Origin: Loigolactobacillus backii
GTDB lineage: Bacteria > Bacillota > Bacilli > Lactobacillales > Lactobacillaceae
DNA: 38,656 bases
Assembly: GCF_003946275.1 (NCBI RefSeq)
Contig: NZ_RHNQ01000020.1
Coordinates: 1 to 38,656 of the forward strand
Reading direction: 5' to 3'
This document shows positions 6,395 through 15,032 of the stretch, piece after piece. The notes under the pieces are model-generated. The model was not told the DNA's origin, did no database searches, and worked only from the letters and a program-made list of their open reading frames with translations. Position 1 is the first letter of the stretch; the number at the start of each line of letters is the position of its first letter. Both the position numbers and the translations under genes were made by a program.

Positions 6395-9253
6395 TTAGGA
6401 AGCGTATTTTTCAGTTTGTGTATCGAATAATTGCTCAATATAGTAAGTTTCGGCATCATTTAACGAAAGCTGTAACTTACTCTGTAATAATTGATTAGCT
6501 GTTTGAATACTGTGATAGTAGGGCGACTTTGTGACTGTTGCCAATTCATGATCGTCAACTGAAATCGGATCCCGCAGTAACGCACGTTCAATTGCGCCAG
6601 CAACATGTAAAATTAAACCAATTCTAAATGTATTGGTAAACGAAACGGCCAATTCACCGCTCACCGTATCCGTATAGGACCAAAGAACATCGATTAATTT
6701 ATGCGGATTAATGTACATGAAGTAGTCGCGCATGTACTCCTCACACAATTCCTTAGTTAAACTAGGACTAGATTTTTGGATATCTTTTGTGTCTAATCCA
6801 TCAATAACCTGATCAAAGAAGTCTTCCCCGTCACCTTGCAATAATTTTTCTAGGGAAATATACGGAACATTCAAATTTGGTTTAACAATTCCCGTAGTAG
6901 CGATAATCTGGTATTTTTGGCTGAGGTTAAAGATCGTTTGGTTCATATTAACCACTGAAATTGGAATCACAGTAATATCATCGTCTAACCGCTGGGCTAA
7001 TTTTTTATCGAGCATTTGCTTGATCTTAACGGCAGTTCCTTCCCCAGTTGAGCAAATCGCAATAATTCCTTTGGGCAAATTTGCGAGTGGTTCCTTGCTA
7101 TGTTGCGTAAACATTTCCGCATTGGGCAACGTCTCGGCGTTAACTTTGGAATAGCCCCCAAATTCCTTTAATTCCTGATAAATGGCCGCCAAATCATTAT
7201 CGATCATCTCGGTTTTGCGAACGGCCTCTAAAATCATCGCCGTTGTCACCATATCAACCGTTTTGACCTCAATTCCAGTTTCATCAAATAGCTGTTGGGA
7301 AAAGGTCGACAACGAGCCCATATCCACTAACAGTAAAACACCGTTACCTTGATCAACCTGACGAACCTTTTTAACGATGCCGCCGTAAGCGACCTTAGGG
7401 CTCATCTCAACTGGCATATCGTAGGCGGCAATATTGTCCGGTGACAATAATTTGGCCACAACTTCCACCATTGAACTGGCCGTACTACTACCATGAGCCG
7501 CAACCACGACACCAACTTTACCGGCAACTTGATCAGATTTTAAAGAGGCAAGTAAAATCGTGATGTAATAGACTTCTGACTGGGGAATCGGCACTTGGTA
7601 ATGATCTTCTAAATCTTTTTTGATCAAACCAGCCGCATCCAATTCTTGCGGGTAATCCGCCACCATTTCTTTTAGATCATCACTAATACTGCGAATCACT
7701 TTTCCCGACTGAACACGCTTAACAAAGGATGAGATGTGTAAACTAACCGCGTACACAAAATTTTGCTTAAAGGTGTAGCCTAACATGTCCTGCACCTTTA
7801 ATTGAACTTGCTTCGTAAAATTAATAATATCATTATCAACGATATCGGCCAGTTTATCATCTTCAGGGGCATCTAAATCGCTTTTTTTATAAAATGATTT
7901 CAAATGAATATTGATATCCGTCGTAATAAAATTATTGATGTGCTCCTGATCAAGCCCCTCTGACTTTAAAATGGCCGCCTTACTACCAATAATTTCGTAA
8001 AGATTATAGGGTAACTCATAGGCGTCTTCCTTGACCAAGGCAGTTGCTTCCTCAGGTGCTACGGTCATGTAGGGCTCAAGCAATTTGGTGACCTCGCCTA
8101 ATTCATCCCGATCTGACGCAAGGGCCGCGATCCCCATCTTAATGTTGTCCGGTAAATCTTCCGAAGTAATCACAATTTCATCCTGTGACTGCATATTTTT
8201 CAAAAAGCCCTTGGCACAGACCAACTGAATGTTCGACTTTAATTGGCCAACGTTTCCGTAAGTAACACTGCCCAGCAAAGCCTTAACCACATCTTCGGAT
8301 AACCGAATTTGTTTATGAATTCGGTTAGCCTCTAATGAAAATAACGCGCGTAATAAGGACAATCGTTCATTGGCCGGCCGCGTATTAAACGTCGGTAGCT
8401 GAATGAGAATCGGAATCCGGCGGACAAAGGTTGCTAACAGACTACTCTCGGGATTTTCAGTCGTCGCACACACTAAGCGAACGTCGGCGTGATGCGTTTT
8501 TGCAGTTTCACCTAATCGACTATAAGTTCCATGATCCATAAAATAAAAGATCATTTCCTGTCCTTCTGGAGGCAATCGGTGAACTTCATCAAGAAAGAGC
8601 ATCCCACCATTTGCTTCCTGAATAAGACCATCCTTATCTTCGTTGGCGCCGGTAAACGAACCCTTGGTGTACCCGAACAGATGTGACATCAACAACTCTG
8701 GATTATGAGCGTAATCAGCACAATTAAAGGTAATCAATGGTTGATTCTTATCAATAATGTGGTGAATTTGCGAAAATTGATACATCCCATTGGCAAAAAA
8801 AGTTTTACCAGAACCAGTTGGGCCAACAATTAATGTATTTAACCCCTTAGGTGGATAAAGCATGGCCGCCTTGGCCTGTTCCACTTGGTTCTTTAGACTC
8901 CCATTTGCCCCAATCATTTTATCGAAGAAATCAGTTTTACTAACTGAGAAAGTATTGGTCACTTGCGTGGGTTGTGCTGGCATTGCAGTTACCGGATCGG
9001 CCGTTTTGCGTATGATTGCATCAGGTTGAACCAAAAATTTGGCTGGTAAATAACGCACTGGCCGGCCAGCTAGTTTTTGTAATTTCCCAGAACGAACCAA
9101 ATCATTTAGTGCCTTCGAAACATTCGGTCGTACAATTTCCAAGGCCGCGGCAACTGATTTAGTTGTCGGCCCTGCACCTTGTTCAATTGCAGTGGCCGTT
9201 AGTTGCTTAGTACCATCTAAAACGTAATCATAAATTCGCTCAACACGCCTCAT
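6395..9253 (-). CDS. levR: LevR/ManR-type sigma-54 dependent PTS-regulated activator
   Basis: Transcriptional activator for the adjacent mannose PTS operon, whose activity is set by PTS phosphorylation. Domains from the chosen start (952 residues): helix-turn-helix at about 1-75; AAA+ ATPase at about 110-380 with Walker A GPTGSGKT (144-151), sigma-54 contact GSFTGA (198-203) and Walker B MLFLDEV; a first PRD; an EIIA-Man-like domain with VVAAHGSST; an EIIB-like part; and a C-terminal PRD. The start MRRVERIYDYV is taken because AAGGGAG lies 7 bases before this ATG; an ATG ten codons upstream has no such support. It is transcribed alone from its own promoter. Confidence 0.95.
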   Translation of the reverse strand: MRRVERIYDYVLDGTKQLTATAIEQGAGPTTKSVAAALEIVRPNVSKALNDLVRSGKLQKLAGRPVRYLPAKFLVQPDAIIRKTADPVTAMPAQPTQVTNTFSVSKTDFFDKMIGANGSLKNQVEQAKAAMLYPPKGLNTLIVGPTGSGKTFFANGMYQFSQIHHIIDKNQPLITFNCADYAHNPELLMSHLFGYTKGSFTGANEDKDGLIQEANGGMLFLDEVHRLPPEGQEMIFYFMDHGTYSRLGETAKTHHADVRLVCATTENPESSLLATFVRRIPILIQLPTFNTRPANERLSLLRALFSLEANRIHKQIRLSEDVVKALLGSVTYGNVGQLKSNIQLVCAKGFLKNMQSQDEIVITSEDLPDNIKMGIAALASDRDELGEVTKLLEPYMTVAPEEATALVKEDAYELPYNLYEIIGSKAAILKSEGLDQEHINNFITTDINIHLKSFYKKSDLDAPEDDKLADIVDNDIINFTKQVQLKVQDMLGYTFKQNFVYAVSLHISSFVKRVQSGKVIRSISDDLKEMVADYPQELDAAGLIKKDLEDHYQVPIPQSEVYYITILLASLKSDQVAGKVGVVVAAHGSSTASSMVEVVAKLLSPDNIAAYDMPVEMSPKVAYGGIVKKVRQVDQGNGVLLLVDMGSLSTFSQQLFDETGIEVKTVDMVTTAMILEAVRKTEMIDNDLAAIYQELKEFGGYSKVNAETLPNAEMFTQHSKEPLANLPKGIIAICSTGEGTAVKIKQMLDKKLAQRLDDDITVIPISVVNMNQTIFNLSQKYQIIATTGIVKPNLNVPYISLEKLLQGDGEDFFDQVIDGLDTKDIQKSSPSLTKELCEEYMRDYFMYINPHKLIDVLWSYTDTVSGELAVSFTNTFRIGLILHVAGAIERALLRDPISVDDHELATVTKSPYYHSIQTANQLLQSKLQLSLNDAETYYIEQLFDTQTEKYAS

Positions 9254-9292
9254 CTGCTTGCTCCCTTCAAAATCCCCGTCCAATCCAACTAC

Positions 9293-9302
9293 TAGTGTAT
9301 CA
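9293..9302 (-). repeat. Repeat TGATACACTA downstream of levR promoter (candidate operator 1)
   Basis: A 10-base word identical to 9359-9368. It lies roughly 15-25 bases past the predicted levR start site. The pair brackets the promoter with a 66-base offset, a layout seen for autorepressor operators. The binding protein is unknown. Confidence 0.4.
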
Positions 9303-9321
9303 AATAAAAGATCCTAACCCC

Positions 9322-9351
9322 ATTATAATAACTACTATAAACCGCTGTCAA
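9322..9351 (-). promoter_or_regulatory. Vegetative promoter of levR
   Basis: On the minus strand a perfect TTGACA (9346-9351) and a perfect TATAAT (9322-9327) are separated by 18 bases. It is flanked on both sides by the word TGATACACTA. Confidence 0.85.
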
Positions 9352-9358
9352 TTTACAT

Positions 9359-9368
9359 TAGTGTATCA
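9359..9368 (-). repeat. Repeat TGATACACTA upstream of levR promoter (candidate operator 2)
   Basis: Second identical copy of the 10-base word, 7 bases upstream of the -35 box of levR. See the entry at 9293-9302. Confidence 0.4.
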
Positions 9369-9452
9369 TTGATCGATTTACTTTAATACGTTTACGCTAA
9401 ATTAATTAAAAAAGCATTAGCACAGATCTTGCGGCCAATTATTTAAATGGAC

Positions 9453-9487
9453 AAAAAAAAGACTGAGGTCTAAACCTCAATCTTTTA
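9453..9487 (-). terminator. Intrinsic terminator after tRNA-Leu
   Basis: On the minus strand AAGATTGAGGT and ACCTCAGTCTT pair around TTAG and are followed by a run of T. It lies about 17 bases past the tRNA 3' end. Confidence 0.88.
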
Positions 9488-9504
9488 ATCAAATCTATCA
9501 TTGA

Positions 9505-9589
9505 TGCGGCTGACTGGACTTGAACCAGCACGGGAAATATATCCCACCAGATCCTTAATCTGACGCGTCTGCCATTCCGCCACAACCGC
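9505..9589 (-). tRNA. tRNA-Leu (anticodon UAA)
   Basis: An 85-base class II tRNA. The acceptor stem is GCGGTTG / CAGCCGC with discriminator A. The anticodon stem-loop is TCAGA-TTAAGGA-TCTGG (anticodon TAA), with a long variable arm and a T-arm containing GGTTCAAGTCC. CCA is not encoded. It is a single-gene unit with its own promoter and terminator. Confidence 0.95.
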
Positions 9590-9605
9590 AATTGCCAACT
9601 TTTAT

Positions 9606-9634
9606 AGTTTAGCAAATTATTTTTACTGGTGCAA
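9606..9634 (-). promoter_or_regulatory. Promoter of tRNA-Leu
   Basis: On the minus strand TTGCAC and TAAACT are separated by 17 bases, with TGC directly before the -10. The tRNA begins about 17 bases downstream. Confidence 0.65.
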
Positions 9635-9659
9635 CTTTTTTTTAAAGACTTCTCAGAAA

Positions 9660-10529
9660 CTACTTAGTAACCATTAATCCACTGGTGTCAACATCCAGCG
9701 TTAACCATTCACCAGCCAACGCTAATTGTTTAACGGCTTTTTGTGCGGTAACCAAGCTATCTGGCGCAACCATTGTCAACACTGTTGGTCCGGCGCCACT
9801 TAAGTAGGTTCCGTAAATACCTTCATTCTGTAATACCTGACGAATTTTACCTAGTTGCGGAACTAACTGCCGGCGATAGGTTTCGTGAAATTGGTCGCGG
9901 CCCATCATTTGGGTTGCCAATTGTAAATTCCCCCGTAAAACGGCCGCCACCAAAACATTGGCCGCCGAGCTCGTCGCAACTGCATTTCTTAATGATAACT
10001 GTTTCGGTAATACTGCCCGACTTTTTGCAGTCAGTAACTTAGTGCCTGGCACGAAAACTAACGCCTTTGCGGCCGGAAATGGCGCACTAATTGCATTAGC
10101 TTGAACACCATCAAATGTTGCAACGACAAAATTACCGTAAATTACTGGCGCTACATTATCCGGATGGCCTTCCAGGCGAACCGCAATTTGTAACTTCTCT
10201 TCATTACTTAATCCCAAACCACCAAGTTGATTGGCCAACTCAATTCCCGCAACAATTGCCGAAGAACTGCTGCCCAAGCCACGAGCCAAAGGGATATTTG
10301 TCGTTTCCACTAAATGATGCGGCGGTAAATCAGGTACTAAGGCCAAGGCAGTTTTGATGATGAGATTACGTTTGTCAGAAGGAATGTCGGCACTAAAAGG
10401 CTGCGTCATTAACCAATCCTGCCGCGCTTCTTTTATTTCTAAAGTCAGATATAAATTCAAAGCAATTCCAATTGAATCAAAACCTGGTCCAAGGTTGGCG
10501 CTTGTCGCCGGTACACGAATAACTGTCAC
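9660..10529 (-). CDS. thrB: Homoserine kinase
   Basis: GHMP-family kinase that phosphorylates homoserine with ATP to O-phosphohomoserine, the step before threonine synthase. It begins with VPATSANLGPGFDSIGIALN and has the ATP-binding loop PLARGLGSSSSAIVAG near residue 85-100 and GTYLSGAGPT near the C-terminus. About 289 residues is normal for the family. GTG at 10529 is preferred because AGGAGG sits 7 bases before it; an ATG two codons upstream is only one base from that site. It lies downstream of hom on the same strand but across a structured 220-base gap. Confidence 0.93.
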   Translation of the reverse strand: MTVIRVPATSANLGPGFDSIGIALNLYLTLEIKEARQDWLMTQPFSADIPSDKRNLIIKTALALVPDLPPHHLVETTNIPLARGLGSSSSAIVAGIELANQLGGLGLSNEEKLQIAVRLEGHPDNVAPVIYGNFVVATFDGVQANAISAPFPAAKALVFVPGTKLLTAKSRAVLPKQLSLRNAVATSSAANVLVAAVLRGNLQLATQMMGRDQFHETYRRQLVPQLGKIRQVLQNEGIYGTYLSGAGPTVLTMVAPDSLVTAQKAVKQLALAGEWLTLDVDTSGLMVTK

Positions 10530-10755
10530 TTTCATTCCTCCTCAATTCTATAAGGTCCATTTTACGTTGCCGCAAAATCCTATTTTCGGATGATATCCAC
10601 TAGCGCAACAAGCAATGTTGGCAACTATGAACCGTTGCCCTTTTGCGTACGTTGTCCATAGCAGCTACCAAGCAAGCTTGGACTGCTACTGGCATTCTCC
10701 TAGCACGAAAACCGCGCCCTGAAAACAGGAACCTCCGAACACTTTAAGGTCATAA
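10530..10755 (-). other. Structured non-coding gap between hom and thrB
   Basis: About 220 bases with no ORF worth calling but several hairpins on the minus strand: CCTG-TTTT-CAGG; AGCAG..CCAAGC with GCTTGG..CTGCT; GGCAAC-GGTTCATA-GTTGCC; and GCAACA-TTGCT-TGTTGC. None has a T tail, so none is an intrinsic terminator. The word ATGGACAACGT also occurs in the cores of family A repeats, so this may be a decayed relative. No T-box motif is visible. Confidence 0.45.
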
Positions 10756-12036
10756 TTAATCCAAAACCCGGTAACTAGAGATTAATTCAATGTTTTCTAA
10801 TACGGCTACTTTTTCCTGAACTTTCTCTAATTGGGCCAAACTAATTTCGTGGGTAATCATAACAACCCGGGCAAAATCACCATCGCTGGACGTTTGAAAA
10901 ATCTGGCGGAAACTGGCCTTCGATTCGGCCATAATTCGGGTTAAGGCCAACATTTGCCCAGGAATGTCCCGCACCCTTAATGCGAGGTAGTACGCGGACT
11001 TAACTGCACTATTAGGTGCAATGGCCACCTGGTGCCGGTAGCTGTTAAAAGTATTACCGGTAATGCCAATCCCAATATCCTTGGTTACGGCAATAATATC
11101 ACTGACAACACTGTTGGCCGTCGGTAGCTCACCCGCGCCAGGTCCGTAAAACATTGTGTTGCCAACCGCCGCACTTTTAACAACCACGGCATTATTTTCG
11201 TTTTGTACAGCCGCCAATGGATTGCTGTTTGCAATTAATGTTGGTCCCACGGAAACACTTGCCTTACCATCAATTTCCTTGGCGTCACCAATTAACTTAA
11301 TCGTGTAGCCCAAACTTTGTGCCTGTTGAATGTCTTCCAGCCGAACCTTGTCGATTCCTTCGACAGTGACGTTTTCCAATTTAAGGCTCATGCCAAAAGC
11401 AAACTGCGTTAAGATAATCATTTTATAAGCGGCGTCAATTCCCATAACATCGTTCGTTGGGTCACTTTCAGCAAAGCCTAAGTCCTGGGCCGATTTCAAG
11501 GCCGCTGCGTAACTAACTTTCTTCTGGTTCATCTGCGTCAAAATATAATTAGTTGTCCCGTTAACAATCCCACTAACTTCTAAAATTTGATCAGCAGCAA
11601 AACTATTAACAATCGTTCGCAAAATTGGAATTCCACCAGCAACACTAGCCTCATACATGAGATCACGTTGTTTTCTTGCCGCAATATCAACCAACTCGCC
11701 GCCTTTTTGGGCAATTAGATCCTTATTAGCAGTAACAACGTGTTTCCCCGCTTGTAATAGACGTTTTATGTAGTCTTCCGCCGGTTGGATGGTTCCCATC
11801 ACTTCAACCACAATTTGAACGGCCGGATCCTGAATCATATCCTCAATGTTAGCCGTCATCGGTACACCATCCAGCTTAGTGTCGCGGTGTTTTTCTGGGT
11901 GCCGAACGATGACTCGCTTGATGGTTAACCGGCGACCAGTAATTGATGAAATTTTCGCCTGATTATCCTGTAATAAACGAACAACCCCGCTACCAACTGT
12001 CCCCAAACCGAGCAAACCAATTCCAATTTCACGCAT
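10756..12036 (-). CDS. hom: Homoserine dehydrogenase
   Basis: NAD(P)H-dependent reduction of aspartate semialdehyde to homoserine, the branch point to threonine and methionine. The N-terminal Rossmann fold carries GLLGLGTVGSGVV. The catalytic domain has VAGGIPILRTI, and a C-terminal ACT domain (about 350-426) presumably binds threonine. At 426 residues it is the usual Gram-positive length. The start codon overlaps the 3' end of the SprT-like gene by 8 bases, with GAGGGG upstream, so it is translated from the tex-sprT-hom transcript. thrB follows after a gap. Confidence 0.95.
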   Translation of the reverse strand: MREIGIGLLGLGTVGSGVVRLLQDNQAKISSITGRRLTIKRVIVRHPEKHRDTKLDGVPMTANIEDMIQDPAVQIVVEVMGTIQPAEDYIKRLLQAGKHVVTANKDLIAQKGGELVDIAARKQRDLMYEASVAGGIPILRTIVNSFAADQILEVSGIVNGTTNYILTQMNQKKVSYAAALKSAQDLGFAESDPTNDVMGIDAAYKMIILTQFAFGMSLKLENVTVEGIDKVRLEDIQQAQSLGYTIKLIGDAKEIDGKASVSVGPTLIANSNPLAAVQNENNAVVVKSAAVGNTMFYGPGAGELPTANSVVSDIIAVTKDIGIGITGNTFNSYRHQVAIAPNSAVKSAYYLALRVRDIPGQMLALTRIMAESKASFRQIFQTSSDGDFARVVMITHEISLAQLEKVQEKVAVLENIELISSYRVLD

Positions 12037-12496
12037 AAGATTCCCCTCTTTCTGTAATTAACTGTAAATGACCGTGACAATGGCCACAAACATACTTTTT
12101 CAAATTAATTCGCCGCTGTCGCTGGTAATGATGACCACACTTGCGACAGACGTACTGGTACTTCTTTTTGACAACTTGCTGCGGTAAAGCCGGTGCGTAG
12201 CGACTCCCACCAACCTGAAGTAATAATTTTTTAAAGGCTGCATCTCGGTGCTGGTAACCACTACCAGTTAAATGTAAATGGTAATGACACAGTTCATGCT
12301 TGATAATACCAATTAAAACTTGCTTGCCATAATGCTGATACATTTTAGGGTTAATGTCAATATGGTGATCACGTAAATCATAGCGGCCCCCAGTTGTCCG
12401 TAAACGTGGGTTAAAAACAGCAACGTGCTTAAAGGGCCGCTTAAATGAGGTTAACGAAACCTCCTGCACCAATTTAGTTAAGTCAGTGTTATCCAT
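12029..12496 (-). CDS. SprT-like zinc metalloprotein
   Basis: Small SprT-family protein of 155 residues. The zinc-metallopeptidase-like motif HELCHYH is at 67-73, and a C-terminal zinc ribbon has CRKC at 117-120 and CGHC at 137-140. Bacterial SprT-like (YdcK) proteins are poorly characterised; a peptidase role is inferred from the motif and from eukaryotic SPRTN relatives. It overlaps tex by 8 bases and hom by 8 bases, with GAGGAAAAGC before its ATG, so the three are translationally linked. Confidence 0.88.
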   Translation of the reverse strand: MDNTDLTKLVQEVSLTSFKRPFKHVAVFNPRLRTTGGRYDLRDHHIDINPKMYQHYGKQVLIGIIKHELCHYHLHLTGSGYQHRDAAFKKLLLQVGGSRYAPALPQQVVKKKYQYVCRKCGHHYQRQRRINLKKYVCGHCHGHLQLITERGESYA

Positions 12497-14672
12497 GCTT
12501 TTCCTCTGGCGGCAACATTGTTAGCTGCACCCGTTCACGCTCTTTATCAACCGCTAAGACCCAAACGTGCACAATATCACCAACCGAGACCACATCGCTA
12601 GGTCGCTTAACAAAATGATCAGCTAATTGCGAAATATGAACCAAACCATCGTGCTTAACGCCGATGTCGACAAAAGCGCCAAAATCAATCACATTCCGTA
12701 CGGTACCTTCTAAAGCCATCCCTGCTTTTAAATCAGCGATGGTCAACACATCCGTCCGCAATAATGGCTGTGCAAAATCATCCCGCAAATCACGACCTGG
12801 TTTGATCAATCCAGCAATAATATCTTGTAACGTAACGGCGCCAACTTCAAATTCACTGGCCAATTCAGCCACATTTGCCTGTTGCAAGGTGTTCTTCGCC
12901 TTTTCGCGGCCAACATCGGCCAAAGTTAACCCAAAATGGGCCAAAATTTGCTTAGCCAGTGAATAACTTTCTGGATGAATATCAGTATTATCCAAAATCG
13001 TTTTACCACCAATAATGCGAAGAAATCCAACTGACTGCTCGACCGCCTTTGGTCCTAAGCGGGGCACTTTTTTAAGCGCCTTTCGATCGGTAAAATTACC
13101 AACTTCATTACGCATCGTGACGACATTATGGGCCGTTGTTTTCGTCAGGCCAGAAATATGGGCCAATAACTCTGGACTGGCTGTATTAACGTTAACCCCA
13201 ACGCTGTTTACCACATTTTCCACAACAACATCTAGCTGTTCACCCAGGTGCTTCTGGGAAACGTCATGTTGGTACTGACCAACCCCAACCGCTTTTGGGT
13301 CAATTTTAATCAGCTCGGCCAAAGGGTCCTGCAACCGGCGAGCGATACTGACCGCACTCCGTTCTTCAACGTTAAATTCTGGAAACTCATCCCGGGCCAC
13401 TTGACTGGCCGAATAAACACTGGCACCAGCCTCGTTAACAATGACGTAATAAACTTTCCGGTCAATTGTTTTTAGCACTTCGGCGACAAACTGTTCTGAT
13501 TCTCGACTAGCCGTTCCGTTACCAATCGCAATCATTTCAACCTGATTTTTTTCAATCAAGTTTTTAAATGCTGGTGCCGCGGCCTTGCGTTTTTCGGCGT
13601 TAGCTGGTTTGTGCGGGTAAATGACTAACTTATCTAAAAATTTACCGGTCGGATCAACCACGGCCAATTTGCAGCCTGTGCGGTAAGCTGGATCAAACCC
13701 AAGCACAACCCGCCCTTTTAGCGGTGCCTGCAGTAACAAATGCTTCAAATTATCCCCGAAAACAGCAATCGCTTGGTCGCCAGCACTTTCAGTTAATTGA
13801 TTCCGAATTTCCCGCTCAATTGCTGGACCAATAAATCGTTTATAGGCATCCTCAATGGCCGCTTGCACGTACTGTGCCGCAGTGTTAGTCGTGCCCCGCA
13901 AAACTTGCTGCGCCATGTGCCAAATAATCGGCCGGTCGGAGACTTCAAGATGGGCCTTGAGAATACCGGCCTTTTCGCCCCGATTGATTGCTAAAACACG
14001 GTAAGATACCATCTTTGCTAGAGGTTCGTTAAAATCATAATAAATCGCGTAAACTTGTTTTTCATCTTCCGCCTTAGTTTTAACTTGCGAAATAAAATGC
14101 GCATTTTTTTCCGTATATTGCCGAATCCAACGACGAAAATCTGCGTTATCACTAAATTGTTCGGCCAAAATTTCGTGGGCACCGGCGAAAACGGCCGCCA
14201 CGTCAGGAACATTCTTTTCTGAATCAACGTATTCCTCAGCCTTTTGTTGTAGTGCGGTCGCCGAACTATTTGGTAGTTGCAATAAATAAGTTGCAAAGGG
14301 CGCTAAACCACTTTCTTTAGCAACCGTAGCTTTGGTCCGGCGCTTTTGCTTGTACGGTAAATAAAGATCTTCCACTTCCTGAAGCGTTTGTGCCGCCGCA
14401 ATTTGTTGGCGCAATTTATCAGTCAGCTTATCCTGTTCAGCAATAATATTGGAAACTTCAGCCTGGCGTTTACTCAAGTTACCCTGGTAATGGTAGGCAG
14501 ACTCAATCTCCCGAATCTGAACTTCATCTAAATTACCAGTAGCTTCTTTTCGGTAACGGGCCACAAAGGGAACCGTATTGCTACTGGTCAATAGTTCTAA
14601 CGTTGCCTTAATTTGTTTTGCTTGATATTGGGGCAGTAATTTAATTGTCCGCTGTAAAACTGCGTTATCCAT
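12489..14672 (-). CDS. tex: Tex-family RNA-binding S1-domain protein
   Basis: A 727-residue protein of the Tex/YhgF family, related to eukaryotic Spt6, nucleic-acid-binding and linked to transcription. Order: N-terminal Tex helix-turn-helix region; an RNase H-like YqgF domain beginning VVLGFDPAYRTGCK near 323; a helix-hairpin-helix region (VNTASPELLAHISGL) near 495; and a C-terminal S1 domain (GTVRNVIDFGAFVDIGVKHDGLVHIS) from about 650. AGGAG precedes the ATG by 9 bases. A TATAAT at 14750-14755 on the minus strand is a likely -10, though its -35 is weak. It heads the tex-sprT-hom unit. Confidence 0.95.
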   Translation of the reverse strand: MDNAVLQRTIKLLPQYQAKQIKATLELLTSSNTVPFVARYRKEATGNLDEVQIREIESAYHYQGNLSKRQAEVSNIIAEQDKLTDKLRQQIAAAQTLQEVEDLYLPYKQKRRTKATVAKESGLAPFATYLLQLPNSSATALQQKAEEYVDSEKNVPDVAAVFAGAHEILAEQFSDNADFRRWIRQYTEKNAHFISQVKTKAEDEKQVYAIYYDFNEPLAKMVSYRVLAINRGEKAGILKAHLEVSDRPIIWHMAQQVLRGTTNTAAQYVQAAIEDAYKRFIGPAIEREIRNQLTESAGDQAIAVFGDNLKHLLLQAPLKGRVVLGFDPAYRTGCKLAVVDPTGKFLDKLVIYPHKPANAEKRKAAAPAFKNLIEKNQVEMIAIGNGTASRESEQFVAEVLKTIDRKVYYVIVNEAGASVYSASQVARDEFPEFNVEERSAVSIARRLQDPLAELIKIDPKAVGVGQYQHDVSQKHLGEQLDVVVENVVNSVGVNVNTASPELLAHISGLTKTTAHNVVTMRNEVGNFTDRKALKKVPRLGPKAVEQSVGFLRIIGGKTILDNTDIHPESYSLAKQILAHFGLTLADVGREKAKNTLQQANVAELASEFEVGAVTLQDIIAGLIKPGRDLRDDFAQPLLRTDVLTIADLKAGMALEGTVRNVIDFGAFVDIGVKHDGLVHISQLADHFVKRPSDVVSVGDIVHVWVLAVDKERERVQLTMLPPEEKHG

Positions 14673-14779
14673 TTACTAATTCTCCTACACTTAATTTTCA
14701 CGACTTAAACAATAGATCGTTTATTTGTCAGTGATTTCTTCTAGCTTTTATTATACGGTACTTTTCACCTAAATTACTA

Positions 14780-14925
14780 GAGAGTGTTTGAAAAAGCAGA
14801 TTATTGCGTATAGCCTAGCTAGGCGAAAAGAGACGCGCAGCGAATCGTTCGACTGGCGTAGCTATACGCAATAATCTGCTTTTTCAAACACGTTTCAACT
14901 AAATTAGTCCGGAAAACACTCTCAC
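14780..14925 (+). repeat. Dispersed repeat family A, copy A1
   Basis: A large palindromic element with outer ends GAGAGTGTTT and AAACACTCTC. Perfect 29-bp arms lie at 14785-14813 and 14862-14890. The core contains GCCTAGCTAGGC and the module AGACGCGCAGCGAATCGTTC. It lies between the terminator of the ABC operon and the presumed tex promoter, so its left end is within about 25 bases of the -10 box. No coding content. Confidence 0.88.
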
Positions 14926-14948
14926 TAGTATTTTCCAACCACCACATC

Positions 14949-15020
14949 AAAAACAACAGCGTGCAGTAACTCGCCACCAGATTTTAGTCTGGTACAACGA
15001 GTCACTTCACGCTGCCGTTT
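14949..15020 (-). terminator. Terminator of the ABC transporter operon (possibly bidirectional)
   Basis: Long arms CAGCGTGCAGTAACTCG (14957-14973) and CGAGTCACTTCACGCTG (14998-15014), with an inner hairpin CCAGATTTTAGTCTGG. The minus strand then reads TTGTTTTTG and the plus strand CCGTTTTTC, so it could act both ways. It lies just past the ATPase gene's stop codon. Confidence 0.85.
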
Positions 15021-15032
15021 TTCATTAACTAC

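Noticed and set aside
10543-10575. Separate promoter directly before thrB
   Set aside because: TTGCGG and TATAGA are 17 bases apart on the minus strand, but the start site would fall inside the ribosome site of thrB.
10530-10755. Intrinsic terminator between hom and thrB
   Set aside because: Several hairpins are present but none is followed by a T tract on the minus strand.
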